This document shows, one piece after another, positions 7,511 through 16,629 of a DNA stretch of 64,000 nucleotides. The notes under the pieces are model-generated. The model was given only the letters and a program-made list of their open reading frames with translations, had not been told where the DNA came from and searched no databases. The translations under genes were made by a program, and so were the position numbers. This DNA is from Maribacter sp. MJ134. Lineage in GTDB: Bacteria > Bacteroidota > Bacteroidia > Flavobacteriales > Flavobacteriaceae. The stretch is taken from NCBI RefSeq assembly GCF_003970695.1, contig NZ_CP034570.1, positions 992,001 to 1,056,000 on the forward strand. Direction: 5' to 3'. Within the stretch, counting starts at the first letter, position 1; every line of letters starts with the position of its first letter.

Positions 7511-9487
7511 ATGGATTACGAAAAATTTAAGGTAACGGATGACGTGAAGCTGAAGCTGCACAAGGCCATGCTTAAACCTAGGATGGTAGAGGAGAAGATG
7601 TTGATTCTACTTCGGCAGGGTAAAATCTCTAAATGGTTCAGCGGTATTGGTCAAGAAGCCATCTCCGTCGGAGTCACCAGTGCCTTACATGCTTCAGAAT
7701 ATATATTGCCAATGCATCGTAATTTGGGCGTATTTACCACTCGAGAGATTCCGCTGTACCGACTTTTTTCGCAATGGCAGGGCAAAGCTAGCGGCTTTAC
7801 CAATGGTAGGGATAGAAGTTTTCATTTTGGTACCCAAGAATATAAGATTGTAGGTATGATATCCCATTTAGGCCCACAATTAGGAGTGGCAGACGGTATT
7901 GCCTTGGCGCATAAACTACGTGGAGAAAATAAAGTCACGGCGGTCTTTACCGGTGAAGGGGCCACCAGCGAAGGAGATTTTCATGAGGCGCTTAATGTTG
8001 CGGCGGTATGGGATTTACCGGTACTGTTCTGTATCGAAAACAATGGCTACGGACTTTCTACACCGACAGAGGAGCAGTATAGATGCGAACATTTGGCCGA
8101 CAAAGGTGCGGGTTATGGTATGGAATCACATATCATTGACGGAAATAACATCTTAGAGGTGTATACCAAAGTAAATGCACTTTGCACCGACATACGCGCC
8201 AATCCAAGGCCCGTACTTTTAGAGTTTAAGACCTTTAGGATGCGAGGTCATGAAGAGGCGAGCGGCACCAAATACGTACCAAAGGAACTCATGGAGGAAT
8301 GGGCACAAAAGGACCCCTTGGATAATTTTGCGGATTATTTAAAAGAGCACAAACTCTTAAACGATGCCTCGGAAAAAGAGATTAGGGCAACTATTAGTGA
8401 TGAAATTGATGCGCATTTGCAGCAAGCCTATGAAGAAGAGGCTATTATATTTAATGAAAGTAAAGAATTAAGTGATGTCTATTTTAATATTGATTTAGAA
8501 GATGTTACTCCTGATATACATACCAAAAATATCCGACTGGTAGATGCCATCTCCGATGGACTTCGGGGCGCAATGGAAAAGCATGATAATCTGGTTATTA
8601 TGGGGCAAGATGTGGCGGAATACGGTGGCGTTTTTAAAATAACGGATGGTTTTGTAGCTGCTTTTGGTAAAGAACGTGTTCGGAATACGCCCATATGTGA
8701 ATCGGCCATAGTCGCAGCCGCCATGGGACTTTCCATTAACGGAATGAAGGCGGTAATGGAAATGCAGTTTGCCGATTTTGCGAGCAGCGGTTTTAATCCC
8801 ATCGTAAATTATTTAGCAAAAACCCATTATAGATGGGGTGAAAAGGCCGATGTTGTTATCCGAATGCCCTGTGGAGGCGGTGTGGCCGCCGGTCCTTTTC
8901 ATTCACAGACCAATGAGGCATGGTTTACCAAAACTCCAGGATTAAAGGTAGTCTATCCTGCATTTCCTGTGGATGCCAAGGGTTTATTGGCCACGGCGAT
9001 TGAAGACCCCAATCCAGTGCTGTTCTTTGAGCACAAAGGATTGTACAGAAGCGTATACCAAGAGGTGCCGACCAATCATTTTACGATTCCTTTTGGAGAG
9101 GCTTCTTTACTCCGTGAGGGTGATGCCATTACCATAGTAAGTTATGGTGCGGGTGTTCATTGGGCCCTGGAAACTTTGGATAAGAACAAGGATATTAAGG
9201 CCGACCTTCTTGATTTAAGGACGCTAGTGCCACTGGATATGGAGCGTATCTGCAGTTCCGTAAAAAAGACGGGGAAATTGATTATCCTGCAGGAAGATAG
9301 TCTCTTCGGCGGTATTGCCAGTGATATTTCCAGTTTGGTGATGGAGAACTGTTTTGAGTACCTGGACGGACCCATTAAAAGAGTCGCCAGTATGGAAACG
9401 CCCATACCCTTTAATGCGGAACTGGAGCGTAATTATCTGGCCAAATCAAAATTTGAAGCAGCCTTGTTGGCCTTGTTGGCCTACTAG
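7511..9487 (+). CDS. Branched-chain 2-oxo-acid dehydrogenase E1, fused alpha and beta subunits
   Basis: Decarboxylates branched-chain 2-oxo acids with thiamine pyrophosphate and passes the acyl group to E2. At 658 residues it joins both subunits in one chain. The alpha half (about 1-330) has the cofactor motif GEGATSEGDF at 148 ending in IENNGYG near 180. The beta half (about 337-658) starts with LVDAISDGLRGAMEKHDNLV and includes GQDVAEYGGVF. The fusion is common in Bacteroidetes. No E2 or E3 gene is adjacent. In this group the product can supply branched primers for iso-fatty acids, which may matter to the nearby lipid cluster, but that link is inference. Confidence 0.93.
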   Translation: MDYEKFKVTDDVKLKLHKAMLKPRMVEEKMLILLRQGKISKWFSGIGQEAISVGVTSALHASEYILPMHRNLGVFTTREIPLYRLFSQWQGKASGFTNGRDRSFHFGTQEYKIVGMISHLGPQLGVADGIALAHKLRGENKVTAVFTGEGATSEGDFHEALNVAAVWDLPVLFCIENNGYGLSTPTEEQYRCEHLADKGAGYGMESHIIDGNNILEVYTKVNALCTDIRANPRPVLLEFKTFRMRGHEEASGTKYVPKELMEEWAQKDPLDNFADYLKEHKLLNDASEKEIRATISDEIDAHLQQAYEEEAIIFNESKELSDVYFNIDLEDVTPDIHTKNIRLVDAISDGLRGAMEKHDNLVIMGQDVAEYGGVFKITDGFVAAFGKERVRNTPICESAIVAAAMGLSINGMKAVMEMQFADFASSGFNPIVNYLAKTHYRWGEKADVVIRMPCGGGVAAGPFHSQTNEAWFTKTPGLKVVYPAFPVDAKGLLATAIEDPNPVLFFEHKGLYRSVYQEVPTNHFTIPFGEASLLREGDAITIVSYGAGVHWALETLDKNKDIKADLLDLRTLVPLDMERICSSVKKTGKLIILQEDSLFGGIASDISSLVMENCFEYLDGPIKRVASMETPIPFNAELERNYLAKSKFEAALLALLAY

Positions 9488-9635
9488 TGAATCCGTTAAC
9501 ATCCGTACGATTAAGGTCAATAGACATCCTTAATATGTATCATCTTTGCACCACATTAATAATAGTTTAATCTATCAATACGTCCAATCTTTAAATAGAA
9601 ACGTATATAGGATTAACCTTAAATCTAAATAAGTT

Positions 9636-10118
9636 ATGAGAAAAATACTATTGCTTTTAGGAGTAAGTGTATTCATGTTGGCTTCTTGCTCCGTATCCAA
9701 GGACGCAAGAGAAAAAAGAAATCTTTTAAGTGGTTCTTGGACATTGGATAATGTTTCTTTTGCAAACAATACTGGGAGCTTCAAAGCAACTCTGTTCAAT
9801 GATGTGGAAGATATATGCTTAGAAGGAAGCGATTGGTTCTTTCGCGACAATAATAGTACAGGTCGCTACACGATAGCACCTTCTACCTTATGTAACGGAG
9901 GAGACCGTTTTATCAGATGGTCCGTAGTAGAGCGTGATGAAAATTATTCCAGTCAATTACAGTTTAAATTTATCGATGAAAAACGCAAGGATATTTCCGG
10001 TGGTCTTGGATACCGTTTGAACATTGAAAGCTTGACCGAGCAGTCCATGCAATTAAAATCGAACGTCATGGTCGATGGTGAAACGGTTACCGTCGTATAT
10101 GACTTCACAAAAAAATAA
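9636..10118 (+). CDS. Lipocalin-like lipoprotein
   Basis: The 160-residue protein has a signal peptide ending in the lipobox LASC (cysteine at 18). After a short linker, LLSGSWTLDNVSF is the opening of a lipocalin-like domain, and beta strands continue to the end. It is probably anchored to the outer membrane or facing the periplasm. The ligand is unknown. The OmpA-family gene follows 26 bases later, so the two likely form an operon ended by the hairpin at 10867. Confidence 0.82.
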   Translation: MRKILLLLGVSVFMLASCSVSKDAREKRNLLSGSWTLDNVSFANNTGSFKATLFNDVEDICLEGSDWFFRDNNSTGRYTIAPSTLCNGGDRFIRWSVVERDENYSSQLQFKFIDEKRKDISGGLGYRLNIESLTEQSMQLKSNVMVDGETVTVVYDFTKK

Positions 10119-10144
10119 TAGAAACCTACTTTAAACTAGATATA

Positions 10145-10843
10145 ATGATAAAAAGTATTTTTAAAAGAAGCGCAAGTATTATGGTAACCTTAGCTTTAGT
10201 GCTAAGCTGTAGTACAGTTAAGAACGCAAATAAAACACAAAAAGGAGCTGTAATAGGAGCCGCAGGAGGCGCTGTTATTGGTGGCGTCCTCGGAAATAAT
10301 ATCGGTAACGGAAATAATACGGCCCTAGGCGCTATTTTGGGAGCTGCTATAGGTGGTGCTGCCGGTGGTTATATTGGTAACCGTATGGATAGGCAGGCAG
10401 AACGTATAGAAGAGGAAATACCTGGTGCAGAAGTAAAAAGGGTAGGAGAAGGTATCAATGTTACCTTTAATGAAGATGCGGGTGTTTATTTTGACACCAA
10501 TAAATCTAGTGTGAAGGGAACTTCCGCAACTACCTTGGATAAACTGGCAGGAATATTCAACGAATATCCAAATTCCAATATTTTGGTAGAAGGGCACACG
10601 GATAGTGCAGGTGCGGAAGATTATAACATGAACCTTTCCAAGCAACGTGCGGAATCCGTTACCAATTATTTAGTAGCTAAAGGTATTTCTGCTAGCAGGT
10701 TTTCCACCAAATGGTACGGAGAATTACAGCCTGTAGGTGATAATGCCACCAGCGATGGTAAGGCAAAGAATAGGAGAGTGGAGTTGGCAATCGTTGCTAG
10801 CGAAGAGCTTAAAGAAGAGGCCATAGAGCAAACAAAGCAATAA
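10145..10843 (+). CDS. OmpA-family lipoprotein with glycine-zipper segment
   Basis: The 232-residue protein has a signal peptide and lipobox (VLSC). Residues about 35-80 hold two glycine-zipper stretches (GAVIGAAGGAVIGGVLGNN and GAILGAAIGGAAGGYIGN). The C-terminal half is an OmpA peptidoglycan-binding domain with LVEGHTDSAGAEDYN and NRRVELAI. It probably tethers the outer membrane to the cell wall. It is second in an operon with the lipocalin-like lipoprotein. Confidence 0.92.
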   Translation: MIKSIFKRSASIMVTLALVLSCSTVKNANKTQKGAVIGAAGGAVIGGVLGNNIGNGNNTALGAILGAAIGGAAGGYIGNRMDRQAERIEEEIPGAEVKRVGEGINVTFNEDAGVYFDTNKSSVKGTSATTLDKLAGIFNEYPNSNILVEGHTDSAGAEDYNMNLSKQRAESVTNYLVAKGISASRFSTKWYGELQPVGDNATSDGKAKNRRVELAIVASEELKEEAIEQTKQ

Positions 10844-10866
10844 TATTTTCAAATACGGTAAATTAA

Positions 10867-10893
10867 ATCCTCGCACTAGCGGGGATTTTTTTT
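10867..10893 (+). terminator. Rho-independent terminator after the OmpA gene
   Basis: An eight-base stem (ATCCTCGC at 10867-10874 with GCGGGGAT at 10879-10886, one G-T pair) closes a four-base loop and runs into eight T residues. It sits 24 bases past the OmpA stop and only 22 bases ahead of the likely start of the next gene. Confidence 0.8.
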
Positions 10894-10915
10894 GGAAAGT
10901 TGTTACTTTCACAGG

Positions 10916-12037
10916 GTGAAGGAATATGATGTTGTTATTGTTGGTGGTGGACTAGCCGGGCTTACCGCCGCTATAGCCCTATCTCGCAAAGGATATATGG
11001 TATTGGTCTTTGAACCCAACCAATATCCGCACCACAAAGTATGCGGGGAATATGTTTCCAACGAAGTGGTACCTTATCTAGAGTCACTCGGAGTAGCATT
11101 GGATAAGGTCGGGGCCGTACCCATTACCGATTTTCAAATCAGCGCTACAAGCGGTCGTATGGCGCAGACCAAACTCCCTCTGGGAGGTATTGGTATCAGT
11201 AGGTACAAGCTAGACCATACCCTCTATAAAAGAGCGCTGGAAGTAGGGGTAGCGTTCATTTTTACCAAGGTGTCCAGCATCAATTTTAAAAACGATATAT
11301 TTCAAGTACGTACCCAATCCGATGTTTATAATTCGCCTATCGTAATCGGCGCTTATGGCAAACGGGATGCATTGGATAAATCCCTAAAGCGGGACTTCAG
11401 CTTTCAAAAACATTCTTGGTTAGCGGTAAAGGGACATTATCGCACTCCGGATTTTCCGGACAACTTGGTCGCATTACATAATTTTCCAGGGGGCTATGGC
11501 GGACTTTCCAAAACCGAGAGTGGTGCTGTGAATTTCTGCTATTTAGCGCATTACGATTCCTTTAAGAAATATCCGAACATAGAAGAGTTCAACCAAAAGA
11601 TTGTCGCCCAGAACAAGAACTTGAGACATTTTTTTCATGAATCGGAAGCCTTGTTCGAAAAACCCTTGACCATTGCGCAGATCGCCTTTGAAGAGAAGAA
11701 GCCAATAGTGAACCATATCTTAATGTGCGGGGATACGGCGGGTCTTATTCATCCCTTATGCGGAAACGGAATGGCAATGGCCATCCATAGCGCAAAATTG
11801 GCTTCGGACTGCATCAGTACCTTCTTTGAAAGTGCCAGTAGAGATCGCACCGTTTTAGAGCAGGAATACAGCAGACGTTGGAACGCCACTTTTAAGAAAA
11901 GACTCTGGTACGGGCGCAAATTACAGCAGGTGTTGTTGCATAAAAAATGGGTTAATAGTGGCGTAGTGCTAGCGAGCGTCTCCGGAAAAGTACTACGCTA
12001 TATAATCAGCAAAACACATGGCAAACCAATTATATGA
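10916..12037 (+). CDS. FAD-dependent oxidoreductase, geranylgeranyl-reductase-like
   Basis: The protein opens VKEYDVVIVGGGLAGLTAA, a Rossmann FAD-binding GxGxxG. It continues with an HHKVCGEYVS segment and a second FAD motif, LMCGDTAGLIHPLCGNGMA, typical of the geranylgeranyl-reductase/monooxygenase group. I prefer the GTG at 10916; an upstream TTG at 10892 lies inside the terminator T-tract and adds eight unlikely residues. It leads the type III PKS cluster and overlaps the methyltransferase by four bases. It may reduce, hydroxylate or oxidise the polyketide product. About 374 residues, no membrane segment. Confidence 0.85.
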   Translation: MKEYDVVIVGGGLAGLTAAIALSRKGYMVLVFEPNQYPHHKVCGEYVSNEVVPYLESLGVALDKVGAVPITDFQISATSGRMAQTKLPLGGIGISRYKLDHTLYKRALEVGVAFIFTKVSSINFKNDIFQVRTQSDVYNSPIVIGAYGKRDALDKSLKRDFSFQKHSWLAVKGHYRTPDFPDNLVALHNFPGGYGGLSKTESGAVNFCYLAHYDSFKKYPNIEEFNQKIVAQNKNLRHFFHESEALFEKPLTIAQIAFEEKKPIVNHILMCGDTAGLIHPLCGNGMAMAIHSAKLASDCISTFFESASRDRTVLEQEYSRRWNATFKKRLWYGRKLQQVLLHKKWVNSGVVLASVSGKVLRYIISKTHGKPII

Positions 12038-12750
12038 GGATGAATTTTAAGCAGCGAAGTGAGCGAGAAGAAATCATGGACAACTATGATGGGAGCAAAG
12101 AAACCTTAAAGGCCGTGTTGAAGGATATTACGAGGGTAAATAGAATCCTCGGAGGAAATTCAATTACGGTAGACGCTGTGTTTAGGCTGATTAGAGAGAA
12201 TAGGAGAGAATCGTATACGATTTTAGACATGGGTTGTGCGGACGGTAATATGCTTCGTTTACTAGCGGATAAGGCCAGAAAGGAACAGGTAGTCGTTAAA
12301 TTGATAGGGGTAGACCTAAGTGAAGATGCTTTGGAAATTGCGCGGAAGGCCTCCGAGACATATCCCGAGATCAGTTATTCTAAAAAGAACATTTTAAGCG
12401 ATGATTTTTCTGATTTCAGGGTAGACATTGTCATTACTACGCTGACCATGCATCATTTTAAAGATGTGGATATACTTAAGTTTATTCGTCAATTTATAAA
12501 ACTATCCGCTATCGGTATAGTGGTCAATGACTTACAACGAAGTAGACTAGCGTATTATTTGTTCCAGATTTTTAGCCTTATTTTTATTAAAACAAAAGTT
12601 GCTAAGATAGACGGCCTTATTTCTATTAGTAAAGGATTTAGAAAGAAGGAGCTAGAAACATTCGCAAGTGCCTTGAAAGGAGTGTCCCATATCATAGAAT
12701 GGAAATGGGCCTTTAGATATGTATGGGTCATGCGTAAAATGCGACTATAA
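12034..12750 (+). CDS. Class I SAM-dependent methyltransferase of the PKS cluster
   Basis: The 238-residue protein has SAM motif I in ILDMGCADGNMLRLL near residue 68, the acidic ribose contact in LIGVDLSEDAL, and a TTLTMHHF post-motif. It overlaps the flavin enzyme before it (ATGA) and abuts the PKS gene after it, so it is probably a tailoring enzyme that O- or C-methylates the phenolic or pyrone product. Nothing in the sequence picks the target atom. Ubiquinone-type methyltransferases are related, but no quinone genes are nearby. Confidence 0.85.
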   Translation: MRMNFKQRSEREEIMDNYDGSKETLKAVLKDITRVNRILGGNSITVDAVFRLIRENRRESYTILDMGCADGNMLRLLADKARKEQVVVKLIGVDLSEDALEIARKASETYPEISYSKKNILSDDFSDFRVDIVITTLTMHHFKDVDILKFIRQFIKLSAIGIVVNDLQRSRLAYYLFQIFSLIFIKTKVAKIDGLISISKGFRKKELETFASALKGVSHIIEWKWAFRYVWVMRKMRL

Positions 12751-13812
12751 ATGCATATGAATACTACAAAAATAGTTGCGGTAGCTAAAGAACTACCAGA
12801 ACATTGCCGAGAGACCAAAGACATTATTCCCTACGTAGACTTTTGGCTGCAGGGCCAAGAGGAGCGTTTTAGACGTAAGGTCGTTAAGATTTTCGAGGGT
12901 GCAGCCGTTGATAAGCGGTACGGAATCATGCCTATTGAAGAGGTGTTCTTGGCCTCTTCTTTTGAGGAGAAAAATGCAATTTATGCTCGGGAATCCAAGA
13001 AGTTAGGGAGTAAGGTTTTAGAAAAAGCCTTGAAGGAGGCGCATTGGACGCCAGATTCTTTGGATTATATCATCACCGTCAGTTGCACGGGAATTATGAT
13101 ACCTTCCTTGGATGCCTATCTTATAAATGAATTGGATTTAAGACAGGACATTGTGCGTTTGCCCGTCACAGAAATGGGCTGTGCGGCAGGAGTTTCTGGA
13201 ATTATCTATGCTAACAATTTTCTTAAGGCGAATCCGGATAAGCGGATCGCTGTGGTCTCCGTTGAAAGTCCAACAGCAACCTTTCAGCTCAACGATTATT
13301 CTATGGCCAATATGGTGAGTGCCGCCATCTTCGGTGATGGTGCGGCATGTGTTCTGTTATCTTCAGAAGCGGAGGCAGAAGGCCCTAAGATTATCGGAGA
13401 AGATATGTACCATTTTAAGGAGGCAACACACCTTATGGGTTTTGATTTGACCAACCATGGACTAAAAATGATTTTAGACCCCAAAGTACCCGAAACGATT
13501 GCAGACCATTTTCCTGATATCGTGCATCCGTTCTTAAAAAAATATGGGAGTGCCATCGAAAACGTGAATCATTTAATTTTTCACCCCGGGGGAAAAAAGA
13601 TAGTACAGACTGTTGAAGCACTTTTTGGAAGCTTGGGCAAGAATATAGATGATACACGTGCAGTATTACAACTGTACGGAAATATGAGTAGTGCTACCGT
13701 TTTATATGTTTTAGAGCGATTTCTGGCTAAAGATATAAAGGAAGGAGAACAGGGGTTAATCCTAAGTTTTGGCCCAGGATTTTCGGCGCAACGGGTATTA
13801 TTGGAATGGTAA
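12751..13812 (+). CDS. Type III polyketide synthase (chalcone/stilbene-synthase-like)
   Basis: Condenses an acyl starter with malonyl units and cyclises the chain. The 353-residue protein has the full catalytic triad: C144 in EMGCAAGVSG, H278 in LIFHPGGKK and N311 in LYGNMSSAT. The length is slightly short of the roughly 390 residues of plant enzymes but normal for bacterial ones. Genes before and after supply a methyltransferase, an oxidoreductase and a dedicated ACP, ketosynthase, dehydratase and enoyl reductase, so the starter is plausibly a specially made fatty acyl chain. Alkylresorcinols, alkylphloroglucinols or alkylpyrones are all possible products. Confidence 0.93.
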   Translation: MHMNTTKIVAVAKELPEHCRETKDIIPYVDFWLQGQEERFRRKVVKIFEGAAVDKRYGIMPIEEVFLASSFEEKNAIYARESKKLGSKVLEKALKEAHWTPDSLDYIITVSCTGIMIPSLDAYLINELDLRQDIVRLPVTEMGCAAGVSGIIYANNFLKANPDKRIAVVSVESPTATFQLNDYSMANMVSAAIFGDGAACVLLSSEAEAEGPKIIGEDMYHFKEATHLMGFDLTNHGLKMILDPKVPETIADHFPDIVHPFLKKYGSAIENVNHLIFHPGGKKIVQTVEALFGSLGKNIDDTRAVLQLYGNMSSATVLYVLERFLAKDIKEGEQGLILSFGPGFSAQRVLLEW

Positions 13813-13825
13813 TCATATAAAAAAG

Positions 13826-14605
13826 ATGGGAAAAGATTGGGCTTTGATATTAGGGGGAAGTAACGGCTTGGGTCTTGCAACGGCGACCAAATTGGCAAGG
13901 CATGGATTTCATATATGCATTGTTCATAGAGATAGACGTTCCGAGATGGATACTATCGAAGCTAATTTTGAAGCTATGAGCGCTATGGGAGTTCAAGTAA
14001 AAACCTTTAATGCAGATGCCTTGAGTGCGGATAAGCGTATGGAATTGATAGAAGAAATGAAAGCCTTTCTTCCTGAAGGCCATCGCATCAAGGTTTTAGT
14101 GCACAGTATTGCCAAAGGCAGCTTAAAACCCATGCACGCCAGCGAAGGAATGCCATTGTCCAATCAAGATATAAAAATCACTTTTGAAGCCATGGCGCTA
14201 AGTCTCTATGAATGGACCCGACTTTTAGTGGACCAAGGGCTTTTTGGCGATGATACTCGGATTATTTCCTTCACGAGTGAAGGGAATACAAGGGCGCTGC
14301 CTAATTACGGAGCGGTTTCCGTGGCCAAGGTGGCCTTAGAGGCACTTACACGTAATATGGCATTGGAATTCGCCCCCTTGGGAATTAAGGCCAATTGCAT
14401 ACAGGCCGGTGTTACCCTTACCAAGTCTTTTCAGATGATACCCGGTCAGGAACAAATTAAGGAGCATGCCTTAAAACGTAATCCCAACGGCCGACTCACT
14501 ACTCCTGAAGATGTGGCTAATGCAGCATATTTGTTGACCAAAGATGAGGCCAAATGGATCACCGGCACCGTAATTAAAGTAGATGGCGGAGAAAGTTTAC
14601 GATAA
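13826..14605 (+). CDS. Enoyl-ACP-reductase-like SDR (FabI/FabL type)
   Basis: The start at 13826 lies just after the PKS stop and gives MGKDWALILGGSNGLG, so the longer frame from 13769, which runs back into the PKS gene, is rejected. The 259-residue protein has a nucleotide-binding GGSNGLG, then LVHSIAKG, which matches the LVHSIA signature of FabI. Its catalytic pair is Y161 and K168. That Tyr-x6-Lys spacing is the enoyl-reductase spacing and not the Tyr-x3-Lys of ordinary ketoreductases. It therefore probably reduces enoyl intermediates of the cluster's own fatty-acyl chain. Confidence 0.82.
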   Translation: MGKDWALILGGSNGLGLATATKLARHGFHICIVHRDRRSEMDTIEANFEAMSAMGVQVKTFNADALSADKRMELIEEMKAFLPEGHRIKVLVHSIAKGSLKPMHASEGMPLSNQDIKITFEAMALSLYEWTRLLVDQGLFGDDTRIISFTSEGNTRALPNYGAVSVAKVALEALTRNMALEFAPLGIKANCIQAGVTLTKSFQMIPGQEQIKEHALKRNPNGRLTTPEDVANAAYLLTKDEAKWITGTVIKVDGGESLR

Positions 14606-14620
14606 TGTAGTTCAATAACG

Positions 14621-15070
14621 ATGAGTTTTCAGCATATACTAGCCAGTTTACCTTATGAGCCTCCCTTTCTATTTGTGGACGGACTGTCCCGTTTGGATGA
14701 TGATGGGGCAGAGGGCTATTTCACCTTTCAGCCGAAAATGGATTTCTATAAGGGACATTTTAAAAATAATCCGGTAACTCCTGGCGTATTGTTAACGGAA
14801 TGCTGTGCACAAATAGGTCTGGTCTGTTTAGGGTTACATTTGTTAGGTAAAGAGAACGTGGCGCTAGATAAGGTAGGGATAGGTTTTAGCAGTTCAGAAA
14901 TGGAGTTTTTAAAACCCGTGTTCCCGGGAGAAAAAGTAAGGGTGACCTCCAAAAAAAAATATTTTCGTTTTCAAAAACTAAAATGCGAAGTAAAGATGTA
15001 CGATGCGAATGGTGATTTGGTCTGCAAGGGAATTTTAGCGGGTATGCTAACAAATAATAAGGATGAGTAA
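14621..15070 (+). CDS. 3-hydroxyacyl-ACP dehydratase (FabZ/FabA-like hot-dog)
   Basis: The 149-residue protein is a single hot-dog domain with the catalytic histidine H46 in YKGHFKNNPVTPG and the acidic partner E60 in LLTE. These match the FabA/FabZ active site. It overlaps the following ketosynthase by eight bases. Its role is likely dehydration within a cluster-specific fatty-acid cycle that feeds the type III PKS. Confidence 0.88.
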   Translation: MSFQHILASLPYEPPFLFVDGLSRLDDDGAEGYFTFQPKMDFYKGHFKNNPVTPGVLLTECCAQIGLVCLGLHLLGKENVALDKVGIGFSSSEMEFLKPVFPGEKVRVTSKKKYFRFQKLKCEVKMYDANGDLVCKGILAGMLTNNKDE

Positions 15071-16343
15071 ACGGGTCGTTATTACAGGTTTAGGCGTATG
15101 CGCACCGAACGGTGTAGGGCTAAAAGACTTTAAGGAGGCCTTGCATGTCGGTAAAAGTGGAATTCGCCATCAGTCCAAACTTCAAGAACTAAATTTTAGT
15201 TGTCAAATAGCTGGAGAACCATTGGTTAAGGACAATCTTTTAAATCAATACTTTAATCCTCTGCAACTTAGGGGATTGAACGCATCGGGTTTGGTATTTG
15301 GTGTTATTGCCGGTATGGATGCGTGGAAAGACGCGGGTTTAAAAGTGAACACGGCCAACGAACCGTACTGGGATTATGGCGTGCTTTTTGGAACCGGCAT
15401 TCTCGGAGTAGATAAATTGCGGGAATCCATTTATAGGGTAGACGAAAAGAATGTAAGGCGCGTAGGGAGTACTACCGTAGTGCAGACCATGGCAAGTGGT
15501 ATTAGCGCATATCTTGGTGGCATGTTAGGCTGCGGTAATCAGGTAACTACGAATTCCTCTGCCTGTACTACAGGAACAGAAGGTATTTTAATGGCCTATG
15601 AGCGTATTTCCCAAGGGAAGGCAGAAGTAATCCTCACCGGTAGCTGTAGTGATAGTGGACCCTATGTTTGGGGCGGATTTGACGCTATGCGCATACTTCC
15701 TAGAAATTATAACGACAACCCGGCACAGGCTAGTAGACCAATGAGTGCCTCGGCTAAAGGTTTTGTGCCCGGGAGTGGAGCAGGGGCATTGGTACTTGAA
15801 TCCCTTGAGAGTGCCAAAAAGCGAGGAGCCAAAATTTATGCTGAAGTTCTGGGCGGGGAAATAAATAGCGGCGGACAGCGGGGAGAAGGTTCCATGACCG
15901 CACCCAACAGTACGGCCGTTCAGCGCTGTATTCGCAATGCGGTAACCAATGCCGGAATTTCGGCGGAGGCCATTGATGTCATTAACGGACACCTGACCGC
16001 AACGACCAAGGACGCGCTGGAAATAGCCAATTGGAGTGCCGCCTTGGAACGTGAGGATACTGATTTTCCATATATCAATTCTTTTAAAGGAATGATCGGG
16101 CACTGTTTGGCCGCTGCAGGAAGTATAGAGTGTGTTGGAGCTATATTACAGTTTGAAGAAGCCTGTGTGTTCGGGAATATCAATTGCGAAGACTTAAATC
16201 CACATATCACTTCCGTTATTTCAGCAAATAAAATTCCCAGGAAGACCATCCCTTACCGACCAAAAATGATTGCCAAGGCCAGTTTCGGTTTTGGAGATGT
16301 AAATGCTTGTGTTATTTTTAAGGCTTTTAACGACGAACCATAA
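15063..16343 (+). CDS. Beta-ketoacyl-ACP synthase (FabF-like)
   Basis: The 426-residue protein has the Cys-His-His triad: C168 in TNSSACTTGTEG, H310 in NGHLTATTKD and H347 in MIGHCLAAAGS. It is a condensing enzyme for ACP-bound chains. No second, catalytically dead ketosynthase (chain-length-factor type) is present, unlike many aryl-polyene clusters. It sits between the dehydratase and the ACP, so it most likely elongates the chain handed to the PKS. Confidence 0.9.
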   Translation: MSKRVVITGLGVCAPNGVGLKDFKEALHVGKSGIRHQSKLQELNFSCQIAGEPLVKDNLLNQYFNPLQLRGLNASGLVFGVIAGMDAWKDAGLKVNTANEPYWDYGVLFGTGILGVDKLRESIYRVDEKNVRRVGSTTVVQTMASGISAYLGGMLGCGNQVTTNSSACTTGTEGILMAYERISQGKAEVILTGSCSDSGPYVWGGFDAMRILPRNYNDNPAQASRPMSASAKGFVPGSGAGALVLESLESAKKRGAKIYAEVLGGEINSGGQRGEGSMTAPNSTAVQRCIRNAVTNAGISAEAIDVINGHLTATTKDALEIANWSAALEREDTDFPYINSFKGMIGHCLAAAGSIECVGAILQFEEACVFGNINCEDLNPHITSVISANKIPRKTIPYRPKMIAKASFGFGDVNACVIFKAFNDEP

Positions 16344-16369
16344 GAGAATTACCTTTTTAGAACTGACCC

Positions 16370-16624
16370 ATGCAAAACGAAGACAAGTATACTTCATTAA
16401 AGAATATTGTTAAAACTTACCTTCCGGAAGATGTAAGCGTTGATGATATTAAACCCGAGAGCAATTTTATATCCGAGTTGAACATAAATTCGGCCAATTT
16501 GGTGGACATCGTGCTCGATGTGGAGGACGCCTTTGATATTCGTTTGGAGAACGAGGATATGGACCAAATGCAAACCGTACAGGATGCTATGGCCATCATC
16601 GATAAAAAGTTGGCTGACAAATAA
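16370..16624 (+). CDS. Acyl carrier protein of the PKS cluster
   Basis: The 84-residue acidic protein has the ACP four-helix pattern, with the phosphopantetheine serine S41 in ELNINSANLVDIV. The usual DSL is here NSA, a variant seen in specialised ACPs. It would carry the growing acyl chain between ketosynthase, dehydratase and reductase. No phosphopantetheinyl transferase is in the window. Confidence 0.88.
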   Translation: MQNEDKYTSLKNIVKTYLPEDVSVDDIKPESNFISELNINSANLVDIVLDVEDAFDIRLENEDMDQMQTVQDAMAIIDKKLADK

Positions 16625-16629
16625 TTGTA

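Noticed and set aside
10892-10915. TTG start of the FAD oxidoreductase
   Set aside because: It lies in the terminator T-tract and adds eight residues before the Rossmann start; GTG at 10916 fits better.
12034-12750. Methyltransferase as a DISARM methylase
   Set aside because: It lies 17 kb away inside the PKS cluster, overlaps its neighbours there, and is a small-molecule type, lacking the catalytic motifs of DNA methyltransferases.
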